Positions 35,918 through 48,526 of a stretch of 64,000 bases of DNA are shown here, piece after piece. The notes beneath the pieces were generated by a model. That model worked only from the letters and a program-made list of their open reading frames with translations, was not told the DNA's origin and did no database searches. The first letter of the stretch is position 1; every line of letters begins with the position of its first letter. Origin of the DNA: Larimichthys crocea. Taxonomy: Eukaryota; Chordata; Actinopteri; Sciaenidae. A program made the translations under genes and the position numbers. The DNA lies in contig NC_040025.1 in assembly GCF_000972845.2 (NCBI RefSeq), positions 23,411,846-23,475,845 on the forward strand. The letters run 5' to 3'.

Positions 35918-36736
35918 CAGCTCCAAACACTCAGGCACTGAAAGGCTACATTCGTCTGGTAGGTTAGAACGCAGAGAACTTTCTTGAACATAATTATCTG
36001 TAAAAAAAAAAAAAATTATGGCAACCCATTAAGTAGATGTTGAGATATTTCAGTCTGTTCCAGACATCTAGACAAGCGGTGGACCAAATGACAAACAATA
36101 GACCAGCATTTCCATCTGTAAAGCTTGGGGATAGCAATCCATGGTTAAACATATGCTATTAACACAGTATTGAAAGCAAAATATTCACTGGTCTATCATG
36201 TTGATTTGACCTCAAGGAGTTACTAACTTACAATTTCCTTGTGAAGAACAGTGATTTTCTTGCCATTAAGAACTTGAGAGCTGTCTCGTAGACGTAAAAA
36301 CAGCTCTGCTATCTCTGCTATATATTATTACTTTTGAAACTATCTATTTATTTTCAAGAACTTGCATGGCCTTTTTTAAATTTCTTCTCTGGCTAGGAAA
36401 GGATATTTCCAAGGCCAGTGGAAACCCAGTCCATTTTCCTTTGCACTCTTCTCTCTCATGCCCTGTAAACGTATGCAGAAAAACTACTCGACTGTGTGTG
36501 TGCTTGTGTGGGTCTGTTTGTGCGTGTGCTCAAACACATCCAGCAGGTGCAGTTGCAGTGTCTAATAACAGTCAAGCAGCCGTCTCTCACAGTCTTTGTA
36601 GGCAGATAGAATGAACCAGAACTCAGTGGTGTGACACATCAAAGCCTGCCAACACTGGACCTAAAACTATTTTACTGGTCTGGAGAGCGCACAGCTGAAT
36701 TTGAAAACTGAAATTGAAAAACCACCTGACCTCCCT

Positions 36737-36738
<2 letters not shown>
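35918..36738. other. Noncoding DNA
   Basis: No gene or recognised element apart from the A-run at 36002-36014. Confidence 0.5.

Positions 36739-36782
<44 letters not shown>
36739..36782. repeat. (GT)22 microsatellite
   Basis: An uninterrupted GT run of about 44 bp. Minus-strand frames read Thr-His repeats here. Confidence 0.95.
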
Positions 36783-36787
<5 letters not shown>

Positions 36788-37027
36788 TATACAGCCCTCA
36801 ATGTGAGTGACAGGTGACAACCGGAAAGTGTGCGTTTGCGTAGACTTTGAAATTTTCGGAAAGTGTGAGTCTTGTGGTTACACCCTGTGCTCGTATGTGT
36901 GATGTTGCATACATATGTGTGTGCATATGTATGTATGTATGTGTGTCGCTGTTGTCCTGCACTCTGTGTAATTGCCTGGATGGGAAACCTTTGACTTCCT
37001 GACATTTAAGCCCACAGCAATACGGCA

Positions 37028-37029
<2 letters not shown>

Positions 37030-37077
<48 letters not shown>
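37030..37077. repeat. (TC)23 microsatellite, left arm of inverted pair
   Basis: An uninterrupted TC run of about 47 bp on the plus strand. It is complementary to the AG run 92 bp further on, so the two can pair as a long hairpin. Confidence 0.95.
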
Positions 37078-37079
<2 letters not shown>

Positions 37080-37158
37080 TTGAGATGGGAAACAGTTATC
37101 CATGAAAAGACAAAAAAAAGTTAGCAAAAGAGAAAAAGACACACATGGAGAAATGAAA

Positions 37159-37168
<10 letters not shown>

Positions 37169-37205
<37 letters not shown>
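37169..37205. repeat. (AG)n microsatellite, right arm of inverted pair
   Basis: An uninterrupted AG run facing the TC run at 37030-37077. Frames crossing the pair read Arg-Glu on one side and Ser-Leu on the other. Confidence 0.95.
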
Positions 37206-37214
<9 letters not shown>

Positions 37215-40200
37215 GGACAATGTGTTCCCTGTGCTGCGTTATGAATCCCAAAATTCTGGGCGACTCTCCCAGGATTGCAGGTCAACCAAGTACCAGAACC
37301 AGGAGCCAGTGATCCACAGCACAGGACTGAATGATAATGACACTTAAGCAAAAATACACACTATAAGAGCACATGAGGTCCAAAGAGCCAGAGCTAAGTG
37401 ACTGTGGAGGAAATGTTGCTGTGTGTTATTGGAAATAATTTTAATACAGACACATTTCACTTGGAAACAAACAAGTATAATATCAGATGTTCACACGTGC
37501 CAGAGGCATTTTATCTCTCATTTCTCACTATCTCTGTGTCCGAACCTCCCATGACAGGAATTTAGGAGCGTCTGAAGGTAAACACACCCGACTGATCATC
37601 ATTCACTCCCTCCATCGCTCACTGCACCGGGCCTCTCTAATTGGATAAACTGCCTGTCCAAACACTGAAATCAGTAGCTTGGGTATCTAAACGTCACCCT
37701 TCCCCTGTCCTCTCCTCATTTGTCTTTATTTGTACTCTCTTCAATTTTCTTCTCTACTTGTGATTATGTCTAAGTCCTCTAGCGGCTGTAGTAATTATGA
37801 CAGAAGCAAAGGAAGTAATGTGATGTTATTATAGAGTGACAAAGTCCACGTAGGGAGGAGGTCGGGCTGGCTGGATAGGTCAGCAAAACATCGGACTTTA
37901 ATACACGAGACTGCTGTTTGTTTCCTGTTTCCAACCGACAGTGAATGTTTGCAATCCTTCCCTGACCTTAACAAAGCCTTTATTATGGTAATTATGGTAA
38001 GATTGCTTAATCTTAACAAAGTGGTCTTTTTACAATGCTTCCCTAACTTAAGCCCAAACTATCTTAAATCTAAGTTGTTTTCGAGCCTGAGCCTGGGCCT
38101 TAAGCTTGTGTAATGGTTTGTAACAATATTCCATTCTAAATAACATGGCCAGACAGTGTATTTTGGTGTTTAATGTGGAGGACTTATCATGTATCATCAC
38201 TCTCATGTGTTGTCTGCGGTAAACAGATCAAAAGACAATGCAAAAACACACCAAAAAAAGACAAAACAGAGGGGAAATGTGAATCAGCTTTATACAAAAA
38301 CATTTAGAAATCCCTGTCATTATTATTCCATTTGCAGAGTTTATGAGTTTCCTATTTTGAGCCAATAATCACCACAAGAACAATATATACATTTAAATCA
38401 AATCCACTCTAGTTTAACTTAAAACATACAAAACTGTACTCCAAACCTTCAGCATCATATCAAAAACAGCCCAAATATTATTTGTGATGTGAACAAGACC
38501 TGTATGTTCCTCCCCTCCAACTATGTTGGTTATCTGTTGTTCTTCTAGATCTGGTAGACTGGATGGCTCGGCTCTGCCCATCACTGTAGACCTCTTTATC
38601 TCCCACACTCCCTCACTCATTTATCCATCCATCACAGTCACCATATGTCTATACAACTCTTTGCCTTCCTCTTTCTGTTTCTATCCAAATGTAGTGCACA
38701 TTTTAATCAAATTTTCAGAACACCAACACAAGAAAATGTGAATCCATCTGCTACTGTTGCGTGAATATCAGGAGCTGGTGCCACCATTTCTTTAGTCAGG
38801 CCATTAAACCACTGCAAAATAAATGAATGCAGTCAGATTATGTAATTAAAGGAGCACCATTCAAACCTCAAACAAAGGAAAACAATGTGCAAAACATAAT
38901 GGAAACATTGCATTTATGTGAAGGTTACAGTGTCCTACAGAACTGATGTTTTCGTCTGATCTCCAGTAGAGTGGTTTAAGTCACATGCTTGATTTGTTTG
39001 CTAAGTTTGTTTATTGCTTTTTGCTTTTATTGATACATTGACTTTTCCACCGCATTTTCAGTATTTTTTCTTACTGTATGCTCAGACTGAAAAAGTGCTT
39101 AAAAACAGGCGGCTGGAGTCTGTTGTCCCTTTTCTCTTCAAATCTCTTCCTTCCCATCCATTCCTTTCGAAATCCTTTTTTGATTATACATTTCATTTGA
39201 TTGCACATGGAATTCTTTCAAAATTGAGTGTTTCCATTTGAGCTGTACTTTTGCTTTGAAACTAGAAATGAACAAAAGATGCAGGAAATAAGCAGTTTAG
39301 GCACATGGTGACTGTGTTTGTCAAAGCAGATCCAATGAAGACAAAATGTTAACACTTTATTAAACAAAAAAACTGAATATTCATATAAAACCATGAATTA
39401 AGCTATAATTTCACATTCACCCACTGTATAACTTTTCCACAGTTAGATATTAGTTTAAGTCTTCAAACCATCCCCTTTCTTTCTCGTTTCTCACTCATTG
39501 TTCCATCCCACTCTCCCTTTTCTTTGCCATTTAAATTCCTTATTTCCATTGCAGGAATGCTGACAGGGCATCAGCACCAAGTAGGACACTGACCTGATGG
39601 TGCAACATGAGCCTGAGGACTCTCACTGCCCCTTGTCGTTCCTGGGAGCTTCATTTTCCATCAGTTCTTCACCACACAGTAGTACAACAGTTTCAGGTGT
39701 CACTCCTCACCTCTTCCAGTAATCTTGACTTACTTTTCTTCCTCTTATCTTTGACTGAATTTTCCCTTAATTTCACTGAGTGAGATGGAAAACAAGAAAC
39801 TCTATCTAAGTGAAAGAGGGGAAGTTAAAAAGACGAGTAAAAGAGAAAGTCTCTCTATAACCTGGGTCAGTTCCTGGATCTCAGGTTCCCTTCAAACTGT
39901 TACTTGGTAATGTAACCATAATGCATGTGATTGTTCAAACTAATTTTAACCCTAATTTTTCAACCTTGAGAGGTACAGTAATCACACAGTAGAGACAAAA
40001 AGTATGTATATTTAATCTAGGAAAGACACATTATTTTTTTTATAATGACTAGCAGTTAGAAGTATTCTTTTACTATGCAGCAGCACTGCCAAGAGACAGG
40101 AAGTCTACTACAGTGACCTTCTAGATAACACAACCACCAACACTACCACAATGACCTGTTTAAATTGGAAGTGACCTTGTTCTTTCCATTTATTGACAAA

Positions 40201-40800
40201 AGGAGAAAGGATGGTGTTTCGCTGCTAACCAAGGATACTCCTTTCTAATACACACACTCAACTATTTATGATTTCACATTAAAAGGCAATTCAACAGCAA
40301 AAATCCTAAAATGACACAAAAAAACAAAAACACTTCGCCACAGCCTGATTATAGAAAATGTGCACACATTCCTGTGTTTTGCAACCTTCAGATACAATCA
40401 CTAGTGTCATTTTTTATGAGCTGGTAATAGTAAAAAAAATAAACAATAATGAAAATACATTTGTGTGAGAATGCCTTTACAGGTACTGTTAGTTAATGCT
40501 GAGCTCCTAGGAGGTCTGAATCACAGGACTGCAAACGTATTTGCATTCTTTCCCCAACTGAATAATGACAAAACTCGTGTTTTCAACTACATTTTGAGAA
40601 TATCAAACTGAGGCAATCAACTAATGAAGAACAGTAAACTAGTAGTACAGAGGTGCGGTGATTTAGAGAATTGTGACAAGCTATAAATGACTTGGGATTT
40701 CCCATTTGTGTCCTAAGTGTGGTCAATGGAATGAATTACAGCCATGCTCCCTAAATGTGCTGTAATCTGGACTGTTGTGATTTGTTTTTATGTGGCACCA
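37206..40800. other. Noncoding DNA
   Basis: No gene is visible in 3.6 kb. The sequence is AT-rich with short A runs. TTTCCATTGCAGGAATG at 39545-39561 looks like a splice acceptor, but no coding exon follows. Confidence 0.45.
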
Positions 40801-40814
40801 GTTTGAATATTAGA

Positions 40815-41060
40815 TTATGTTTAAATTCTAAATGACTTGGCCCTTCCCCAATTACATGTTTTTGTTAACTCTTATTCTGAGAACCTCAAGATTATCTTCT
40901 AGAAAAGATTGTGCTGTACCCTGTACCCACACTTGTCACACTACATTTCTCTGTGAAAGCCACATTCAGCGGAACGCCCAACCCAACGACATTTCGAGCT
41001 GCAGTTCTATCGGTAGCTTTTAAGCCAAATTGAAAAGTCTACTAAAAGCCACTCAACACT
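40815..41060 (+). mobile_element. Possible end of a LINE open frame
   Basis: The plus-strand frame around 40832-41023 reads LRTSRLSSRKDCAVPCTHTC and then, after gaps, SSCSSIGSF-stop-AKLKSLLK. Many fish LINEs end with a stretch of the form LRSS...VP...LWN-LP...S...FK..LK..L, and the spacing here fits loosely. There are stops and key residues such as LWN-LP are not seen. It could equally be chance. Confidence 0.3.
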
Positions 41061-41596
41061 GTAACCGCTCTGTATTTGATTGGTTTTGCTTTGTATACAA
41101 TTAGTCTAGCTTTTAATTTGTCTAGCATAAACTTGTTGACATAGTGAGTGTCTGTGATCTGCTACTATGTGGAATTGTATTTCTGTGTCTTTTGTGTAGT
41201 TTGTTTGTTCTGGTCTCTCACATGTGCGTATCTTTTAATTGTGACTGCAGATTAAAAAATAGCTTTAGGCTTTAACTCTGGTGCAATTCGTCAAATGATA
41301 CCATTTATGCTTGATATTGCACATGGTCCCTTATGAGTAAAATAGACTTTAAGGCAATTTCTGCCTCATTTGCTTTAATTTAAATTTCAACTTCAGACCT
41401 CTCCCTAGTCTGCCCCGAATCATCTGCTATCCCAAAGTTCTTTAAGAGATGACTCACTGGTGTCACTAGAGAAAATTAACATGGTCAGACACCATCACCA
41501 TCTACAGCACTAAGTCAGTATGTGTAAGAAATTCAGTTAAATAACTACAGAAATGAAATGTAGACAGAAACATTAAGAACATTAAGTATGTGTGCA

Positions 41597-41599
<3 letters not shown>

Positions 41600-41635
<36 letters not shown>
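41600..41635. repeat. (TG)18 microsatellite
   Basis: An uninterrupted TG run of about 36 bp, first of a cluster of dinucleotide tracts ending at 42327. Confidence 0.95.
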
Positions 41636-41637
<2 letters not shown>

Positions 41638-41788
41638 ATCGGCAGATCTTGTCAGGAAGTGCAGTTATCCTTTGCTGTAATATTATTTCCAGTGTGAGGT
41701 TAAATTTGACTTTTATGCGGCTAAGTGACCAAGCTTTTGTGCTTGTTCATGTATGTGTGTATGTATACATGTATCTGCCCTGCACACA

Positions 41789-41836
41789 CACTACACACAC
41801 ACACACAGAGGGAGAAAGAGAGAGAGAGAGAGAGAG
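41789..41836. repeat. (CA)n then (GA)n tracts
   Basis: A short CA run passes via GGGAGAAA into a GA run of about 18 bp. The resulting open frames are artefacts. Confidence 0.9.
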
Positions 41837-42125
41837 CTGTTATTACACGACAGACAGATAAGCCTGGCGCTTGCAGACCAAATACACTCACACTGCACCG
41901 TGGGAAACAAGAGTGTGTGTATATGATTGTACAAGCATCTGTGTGTCTGTGTGTGTGCATAAAAATTCAGGTCTATGTTTCTTAATTTTCCTCTGTCCAA
42001 CCACATGCATGTGCGTGTGTATATCTTCATATACTTCCCATCTTCTTTTTTCTTCATGTGTCACCTCTTTTTACAACAGAAATAGATGTCAATTTACCTC
42101 AACACATGGACACAAACATGCATAT

Positions 42126-42127
<2 letters not shown>

Positions 42128-42156
<29 letters not shown>
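42128..42156. repeat. (GT)n microsatellite, left arm of inverted pair
   Basis: A GT run of about 28 bp, complementary to the CA run about 120 bp downstream. Confidence 0.95.
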
Positions 42157-42158
<2 letters not shown>

Positions 42159-42275
42159 AGTGTGTGTTTTGGTGTTATTCAAGGACACTTTAACGTTGAT
42201 AAGTGGCACGACACAACAGCCCACACCTAGAAACCTTGAGAGCAGTCAGCCAAAGTGTCTCACAAGCTAACAGAT

Positions 42276-42277
<2 letters not shown>

Positions 42278-42327
<50 letters not shown>
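42278..42327. repeat. (CA)25 microsatellite, right arm of inverted pair
   Basis: An uninterrupted CA run of about 50 bp. With the upstream GT run it forms a potential hairpin with a loop of about 120 bases. Confidence 0.95.
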
Positions 42328-42329
<2 letters not shown>

Positions 42330-43099
42330 ATACACACACAATTATGGTTAAAAATAGGTTGAAAATGGTAGATAAATGAAACACAAATTGAAAGTGACAA
42401 GATGGGACAGTAGTATATATAAAGCATGCACACACAGAGACACACACGTAGTAGTTAATGGCTAAAACTGACTTAATATGAAACAATAAAATGCATAAAC
42501 ACATACAGAAGGTGACATTCTGCTCTTGCTCTCCTTTTCTCTCTCCGTTTCAACCCATTTCATTATTTTCTCTCATTTCTATTCTTCATCTCTCTCCTGT
42601 CCTTGGCTTTTATCTGTCCCTCTCTGTCTTTTCTTATATCACTGTCTCCTTCATTCTCTCTCTCTCTGTCCTGCCCTTGGCCCTCGTCCTTCGCTTTCTG
42701 TTCTGTCTGTTACTATTATCATCCGTGGCTTTTTTTTTTTATCTATCTGTCTGCCTTCCATACTTTATCTCCATATACAACCTCCATGGGCACTGTGTGT
42801 TGGTTTATTACAGGAACAAAGGGTGTGTATTTGTCTGTGTGTTTGAGCACATATGGAGGTCTGAATAACTTCAAACAGGAGAGGGAGGACGGGGCATGAA
42901 ATGTGTGTGAGAACAGAGAACAGAATGTTTAAAGTATACACTGGACTGTGTATACATATCGAACTCTTAAAATAACAGTTAAGTAAAAATGCTCCACTCA
43001 ACTACTGGCAATTTAAAAAGCAATTTCTTATCTCAAATATTGTCAAAATGTATTCTGTCTGAAAGTATCTTAAGACACATTTAACATGCAAGATTTACA
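42328..43099. other. Noncoding DNA with pyrimidine-rich tract
   Basis: No gene is visible. 42530-42740 is CT-rich, and three overlapping plus-strand frames stay open through it with Ser/Leu/Phe-rich products, indicating composition bias rather than coding. Confidence 0.5.
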
Positions 43100-44125
43100 A
43101 AAACCTGGAAACCCCATCATCATATGTGTGCATCCTGTTTGATGATATTTCATCTGCCTTTAATATTTGTCCAGGGAGATCTATTGATAGTGAAGCTGGA
43201 CAGTATGGATGTAAATCAGACCCTCATACCATGGTTATACAACGTTCTTACTGAGAGCCAGCTGTAAGTTCATGGAGTCCATGGAGGACAGTCATCTGTC
43301 ATGAGTACTCAGACTGGGGTACCACAAGGTTGTCTCTTTTTACCTTTGCTGGTCTCAGTGTATATCAAGGATTGTGTAGGTCATCAGGACAAATTGTATA
43401 ATGATAAAATAAGCAGATGATGTGTCTAATAGGCCTTTTAACCAGCGATGAGCTACAGTTGGTGTTCAGATAACTCACTGATTTAAAACAAAATAAAAGT
43501 AATGATCATTGATTTCAGAAGAAACTCCACTCTGTCCCCTGTAACTATGAATGACATAATAACTATTAAAAATGTACAGGAATACAAGTACCTGAGCACT
43601 GACATTGACTGTAACACCATTGCAAGGTTTGCAAAAGCTCAAGAGTGTCTCTACTTGTCAGGGAAACATAAAGTTTTAACGTGGGCATAACTATGCCAGT
43701 TTTGTTTTGCAAGACCTTTACGCCAAGGATATTGACCTTTTGTATTCAGTGCTGGGTAGGGGCATTGTCTGCACAAAACAAGAACAAACTGGACCGGCAA
43801 GATAATATGACAGAACAGTACACCATAAATTTAGCTTAGACAATCATAGCAGACTCACTGCACCCTGTTTGGTCTGAATATACATTTTGACCTTCAGGTA
43901 TAACATGACATGATATGGATCTGGCACTTTTTTGTATTTGTACTTGATGTCTATCAATTCCCAATTTTTTCTTTATTATGATGCTGATACTTGTGTTTTT
44001 ATTTCATACAAATTGTATTATGTGCTGTCAGGTTTGGTAGTTCATATTCTTTTTGACCTTCTATATGCTCTTGTGCAAAGCAAATGTTCCCACAGGAGCA
44101 ATAAAGGTGTCATTTATTCTGTATT
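43100..44125 (+). mobile_element. Fossil LINE with reverse-transcriptase remnant (Rex1/CR1- or L2-like)
   Basis: Reverse-transcriptase landmarks of non-LTR retrotransposons appear in order across shifting frames: FDDISSAFN at 43138-43164, then a KLDSMDVNQ stretch near 43191-43218, QTGVPQGCL at 43310-43336, and the YADD box at 43410-43421, whose Tyr codon is now TAA. Next comes MIIDFRRNSTLSPVTMNDI near 43502-43558 and EYKYLSTDI near 43580-43608. The 3' end has GCAAAGCAAATG and AGCAATAAAGGTGTC (44077-44111), typical of this type of LINE tail. Multiple frameshifts and stops show it is long dead. Only the second half of the polymerase region is present, as expected for a 5'-truncated insertion. 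The clade is inferred from motif style. Confidence 0.85.
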
Positions 44126-45316
44126 GCTGACAAAGCTGGTTTAAAAAAGAACATCGGGAGGTAACCAGGAGCCAGGCTGCTATCTTATTACACAACTAAA
44201 CAGAGCTGATTGTATTTTAAAAGGAAGAAGTGGTTCGCAATGTGGTTCATTTAATGCTGCAACTTTTGCTAATGACCATTGTTTATCATTCCAGACAAGA
44301 TCGTTTAACTTTGACACTGATGTTGCTCCAGTATGGTTTCTCTTCATTGATCTGTCTGTTCTCCAGTATCACTGTGGTTTCTGTGGTTGCCATGGTCACA
44401 TGGCAAGCCATGACGGCAAGTTGAAAATGTTGAACCATCATGAACACTTTTATATAGGAAACAAGGGGTTGTATAAAAAATAAAATGCATTGTGAGGAAC
44501 ATTTTGGTATCGTTGGAAGATGCCAAAGGTTTAAACAAAATATTGAGGACAAATGGAAGGATAGGAAACAAATATAGAAAGTTAGGAGAGAATGAAAGGG
44601 TTGATGTTTATTATGTGGAAGACCCCCAAATGGAATACATACATTCAGGCTAGAAGAATGAATAGACATGAACAGGGATTCAAATGATCCTAAAAAGAAA
44701 GACAAAGGGGGGGAATGGGGGAGAAACTGGATGGAGGGATTGAATGGGTGTGCTGCAGGGAGAGGAGAGGATGTAGGGTTTGAGTCTAAGTGCTGGAGGG
44801 AAAGGAGGAAGGTAAATGCTGGGTGGGAGGGTGATGCGATAGAGGCGAAGGTAGGATGAATGGAGTTATGGAGGAGAACTTGAATGTGTGCAGAGGGGAT
44901 AAGAAAGTGACTGAAGGGGAGTGAATGGGTGCCAGACAGATCGGATGAGAGATTGAGACGGAAGAAAAGATGAAGTGAGCATTGAGACAGAGTAGGAGAG
45001 AGAGATTGATAGAGGTTTTGAGGATAGATATAACCATTGTTCAAGAATGTGAACTCGTGCCAGACATGATTAAAGACTTGGCCAAAAAACCCTTAAGCAT
45101 GGGTAAAACCCTTTGCTGAAGTCTGAGCACTAAAGGGATGAGTGGGCGGGTTAGTAGGATCAAGACAGAAAGAGAGGAGAGAAGAAGATGAAGAGGAGGG
45201 AGGGGGTGAGGAAGACAAGGAGGAAGGTGAGGATCCCCATAGGAGGCTAAATAGGCTTATGTAAGGGCCCTGCAGAGACAGACGAGAGTCATGGCCGTGT
45301 ACTTCTGTTGAAATGC
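44126..45316. other. Purine-rich noncoding DNA
   Basis: 44640-45010 is G/A-rich on the plus strand, with GGA and GAATG words, and 45160-45235 is almost pure G/A. The longest open frame of the window (252 codons, minus strand, 44286-45044) lies here only because purine-rich DNA lacks TTA, CTA and TCA words. No gene is supported. Confidence 0.6.
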
Positions 45317-45322
45317 GCACAC

Positions 45323-45383
<61 letters not shown>
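45317..45383. repeat. (CA)33 microsatellite, longest in window
   Basis: A CA run of about 67 bp, interrupted only by CGCA near its left end. Overlapping frames encode His-Thr or Val-Cys repeats. Confidence 0.95.
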
Positions 45384-45390
<7 letters not shown>

Positions 45391-47319
45391 AGACCCAGTG
45401 ACATGCTGGCCAGTGTCCCAGACATCTCCCCTGATTATATGTACACACTGGCACACTCAGACAAAGGCCTGGATCTGCAGACACACTCTGTAAACACAAA
45501 CATAAATGTTGATACACAGAGACAGTGAAGATGTAGAATATATATCTATGGTATGATAATGGAATAACAAGTAGATAAACTGGACGAGGTTCCCATGCAT
45601 GGATTAACCCCAAACCTCAAGATTTACATTAAATAAAGTCTTAGTTTGGACAAAAGCATATCTTCTGTGTAGAATAACTGACTAAAGATAAAATATATCT
45701 ATTCAAAGGTCAGAGAAGAATCAAAGAAAACCACAACAAACAATTCGCTCTTAAGTTATTTAGAGTTGAGTCAGCTTTTGGTTTACAAGCGGTTTAGGAA
45801 AAGCTTTTTGAGTACAATCGTTATCAGGATTGGACATAATGTGATAGATTTTGTTTATGGAAAGTCTCTTCCATTTATTACTTTTACTATTGCACATGCA
45901 GCTGATGTCATGCAAGAAAGGTTAGCAGAATATTTCTGTATGCACTATGCTTGTATGTTGGCTAAATGAAATAGATCACAGAACTAACATTCATAGTTTA
46001 CCATTTCCTCTTCTGTCCCATGCCTTAAAGGGTTCCTTTCTAAAATCTGCACTAACCATTCTACGTCATTTCCTCACCGGCACAGAGGTCACACAGAGCT
46101 ATTGTTAAAATGGTTAATCCTGTCATAAACTGAAACACCTGCAGAACTTTTTAGAGACAAAAAAGGCAAAAAGGCAAAGGAGATAGAGGTGCAGGTGCAG
46201 CCAGTAAGAGGGGGTTACAGTATAATGAAGGGTTTTGAAACCTGGAAAATCCCACAAATCATCACCGAACTGTGGCAACTTCTCATGTGCATTTCTCAAG
46301 TGCTGAAAGAGTTCCTTTTTATGACTGCCGCATGTTAACTCCAAAGTAAACTGAAGTCACAAAGAAAACAAAAAACACAGTAAGGCCAAACATTCTTTCC
46401 TCAAGATGTTAGCTTTAATTTTAGAACTTTTTCTTGTTTAATGATGTTCAATTTTTAATGTACACACTAAACGTCTTGCTACTGTTACTTTCAATAGTGT
46501 TTCAGATTGTGCTTTTTCACTCCAGGCATAGTATGCTTAATGTTATTATGTCAGCAAACTAACATTAAGCATAGCAAAGAATTGAGGCTGGAGTATACTC
46601 GAAAAGCACATTGGAAGGCAAGTGTTTATAGCTGCTTCAGTGTGTTTGTGCTTGTGGCTACCAGACGGACCCACATCCTGCTTTGTCCTCATCCCACAAG
46701 AGATTGCATAGATGGATTTCACATGCTTTTCGACCATTAGACCAGAACTTTGGTTGTCGCATACTGGCACCATTGATACAGGTACGTCAAGCTGAGCCTG
46801 AGATGTTCAAAAATTTAAAAAGTCAAGCATGCAACAAGTTTAGAACAAAACCCATCGTTACAACAACTCTCTTCAGCCAGATATTTACACTTTTAACCCC
46901 ACTAATGCAACAGCAAGGTTCTCTCTCCTTTTAACATCCTATAAATAAATTTGTGTTCTGTTGTGTAGCATCACTGTCCCACAGGGGCACAACCTTTGCG
47001 ATACATTTTTTCAACGACAATTCAGGGGTATAAATATTGTTTGACAGCTGGAGGGAAAGACAGATGATTCAAAATAATTTGATTAAAACAGTTTAGTTGG
47101 TTAAGTAGCAGATGTACAATAAAATATGCAAACCAGTGACCGCTGTACAATACCAAGAGAAAGTTTCCATCATAGAGACAAACACCATCTTTTCCACATC
47201 AAATGTTCTCACACACTGAAACACAGACACAGCCGCAAGCAGAGCCCTGACAAAGAACATAAAAAAAAAGAGCAGGAGTGAGTCATTTTTCATGTATATC
47301 AGAGAATGCTATGCATTAG
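45384..47319. other. AT-rich noncoding DNA
   Basis: No gene or recognised element. Open frames here are short, without motifs. Confidence 0.5.
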
Positions 47320-47530
47320 CCAGTAATAGTGTTCATCCCTAACCTGTTTGCTTCAGTTAAAACAAACTCAGGTCCGTTCATACAGTTCATTTGTGCTGCT
47401 GTGAAAGCTGTCATTTGAACACTGATGCGTAAAAAACAAGCATACTCGGTCCACTTGAAAATGTGGTCCTCAGCCCACTTCCAAGCAAACTCTGTTGACA
47501 TTCATTAGTGCTGCTGTGAAAGCAAACAAA
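47320..47530. mobile_element. Possible nonautonomous DNA transposon remnant
   Basis: CATTTGTGCTGCTGTGAAAG (47388-47407) recurs as CATTAGTGCTGCTGTGAAAG (47503-47522). The text between and around them (AACTCAGGTCCGTTCATACAG, TACTCGGTCCACTTG) resembles fish MITE-like repeats built from GGACCGAGTCCG-type words. A further piece with AGTGTGAACACAAACCGGAC lies at 47777-47796. No complete terminal inverted repeats could be matched, so the class is uncertain. Confidence 0.4.
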
Positions 47531-48526
47531 ACAACCACAGGATTTTAGCAGATGTGATCTTAGCATTTCAAAAACTAAACTGCTAATAAATCCATCTGCT
47601 GGTTGTGAAACCTCTTCAGAAAATGGTCTTAATTGATTTGTATTTATTCAAATCATTTGATAACCATGGCAACACATGTGGACCCTGATGATGCACTGTT
47701 GATGCAAAATGGCAATCGCCTAAACCATCCCTGCATAACTTCAAGTTTACTCCTCTTGGTTGGTTTGCAAAAATTCAGTGTGAACACAAACCGGACCAGA
47801 ACTAAAAAGCCACAAATTTTTCCTTAATCTGAGCCAAATAAACTGAACTGCAGGTGTTAAATATATAAAGATAGCTGACATGACAGCTCCCCAAAAGTGA
47901 CGCCAAAACATTTCAACTACCCCCTGGAGGCTGGCTGCCTCATAAATCCAATCCCCCTCCATGTTAGCAGATGGGACGTAAGTCAGATGAAAAAAATTAA
48001 AGCACAGGTCAACTACATTTTATGTAATTCTTATAATGCAGTTCAAGAGTTCATTTTTGTTTGCTTTTAATTAGTTGATGATATAAAGAGGGTGTTTCAC
48101 ATCATGATTCACAGCTGAGTCCTGCTGGTGACTGAGTCAGCAGGGTGTAAGGATGGGACCTTGATACTTCCTGATCACTACTGCTCTGACTCTAGACAGA
48201 AGATAGCAGCAAAGACTGTAACCACTGCAAATTCAACCCTGCACGCAGAGAAATCAAGCAAATCTGGCTTTAATCTTTTCAACAATTTCCACCTGTCTCT
48301 GGAAATTAGTTTATCTATGTCCCCTGGCCATAGATGGCCATTTTTGGTCTACACTCCCTCACAAAAGCAGAGGAAGATTATGTTGCCTTAGTCACGTTTC
48401 TTGACTAACGTCTGATCCTTTTTAAATAAATACCTTTCCAACCAGATTCACACAACGGGTCCATGACTTATTGTTCTTTATTAAATTAGGGAAAATTACA
48501 TTATCCACAAATTTCCACAAAACAAA
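47531..48526. other. Noncoding DNA
   Basis: No gene is visible. The 47740-47830 part may belong to the element called at 47320. Confidence 0.45.

Noticed and set aside
36798..37220. 140-codon minus-strand frame joining Ser-Leu and Arg-Glu repeats
   Set aside because: Encoded by the facing TC and AG microsatellites; an artefact.
39545..39660. Acceptor-like TTTCCATTGCAG with a following possible exon
   Set aside because: No conserved-looking peptide and no convincing donor follows.
42491..42899. Three overlapping hydrophobic plus-strand frames that mimic membrane proteins
   Set aside because: All three frames are open in the same CT-rich stretch, which indicates base composition rather than coding.
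44286..45044. 252-codon minus-strand open frame, the longest in the window
   Set aside because: It lies over purine-rich DNA that rarely contains stop triplets on the other strand. The product is Ser/Leu/Pro/Phe/His-rich without domains.
45257..45613. Val-Cys-rich minus-strand frame
   Set aside because: A translation of the long CA microsatellite at 45317-45383.
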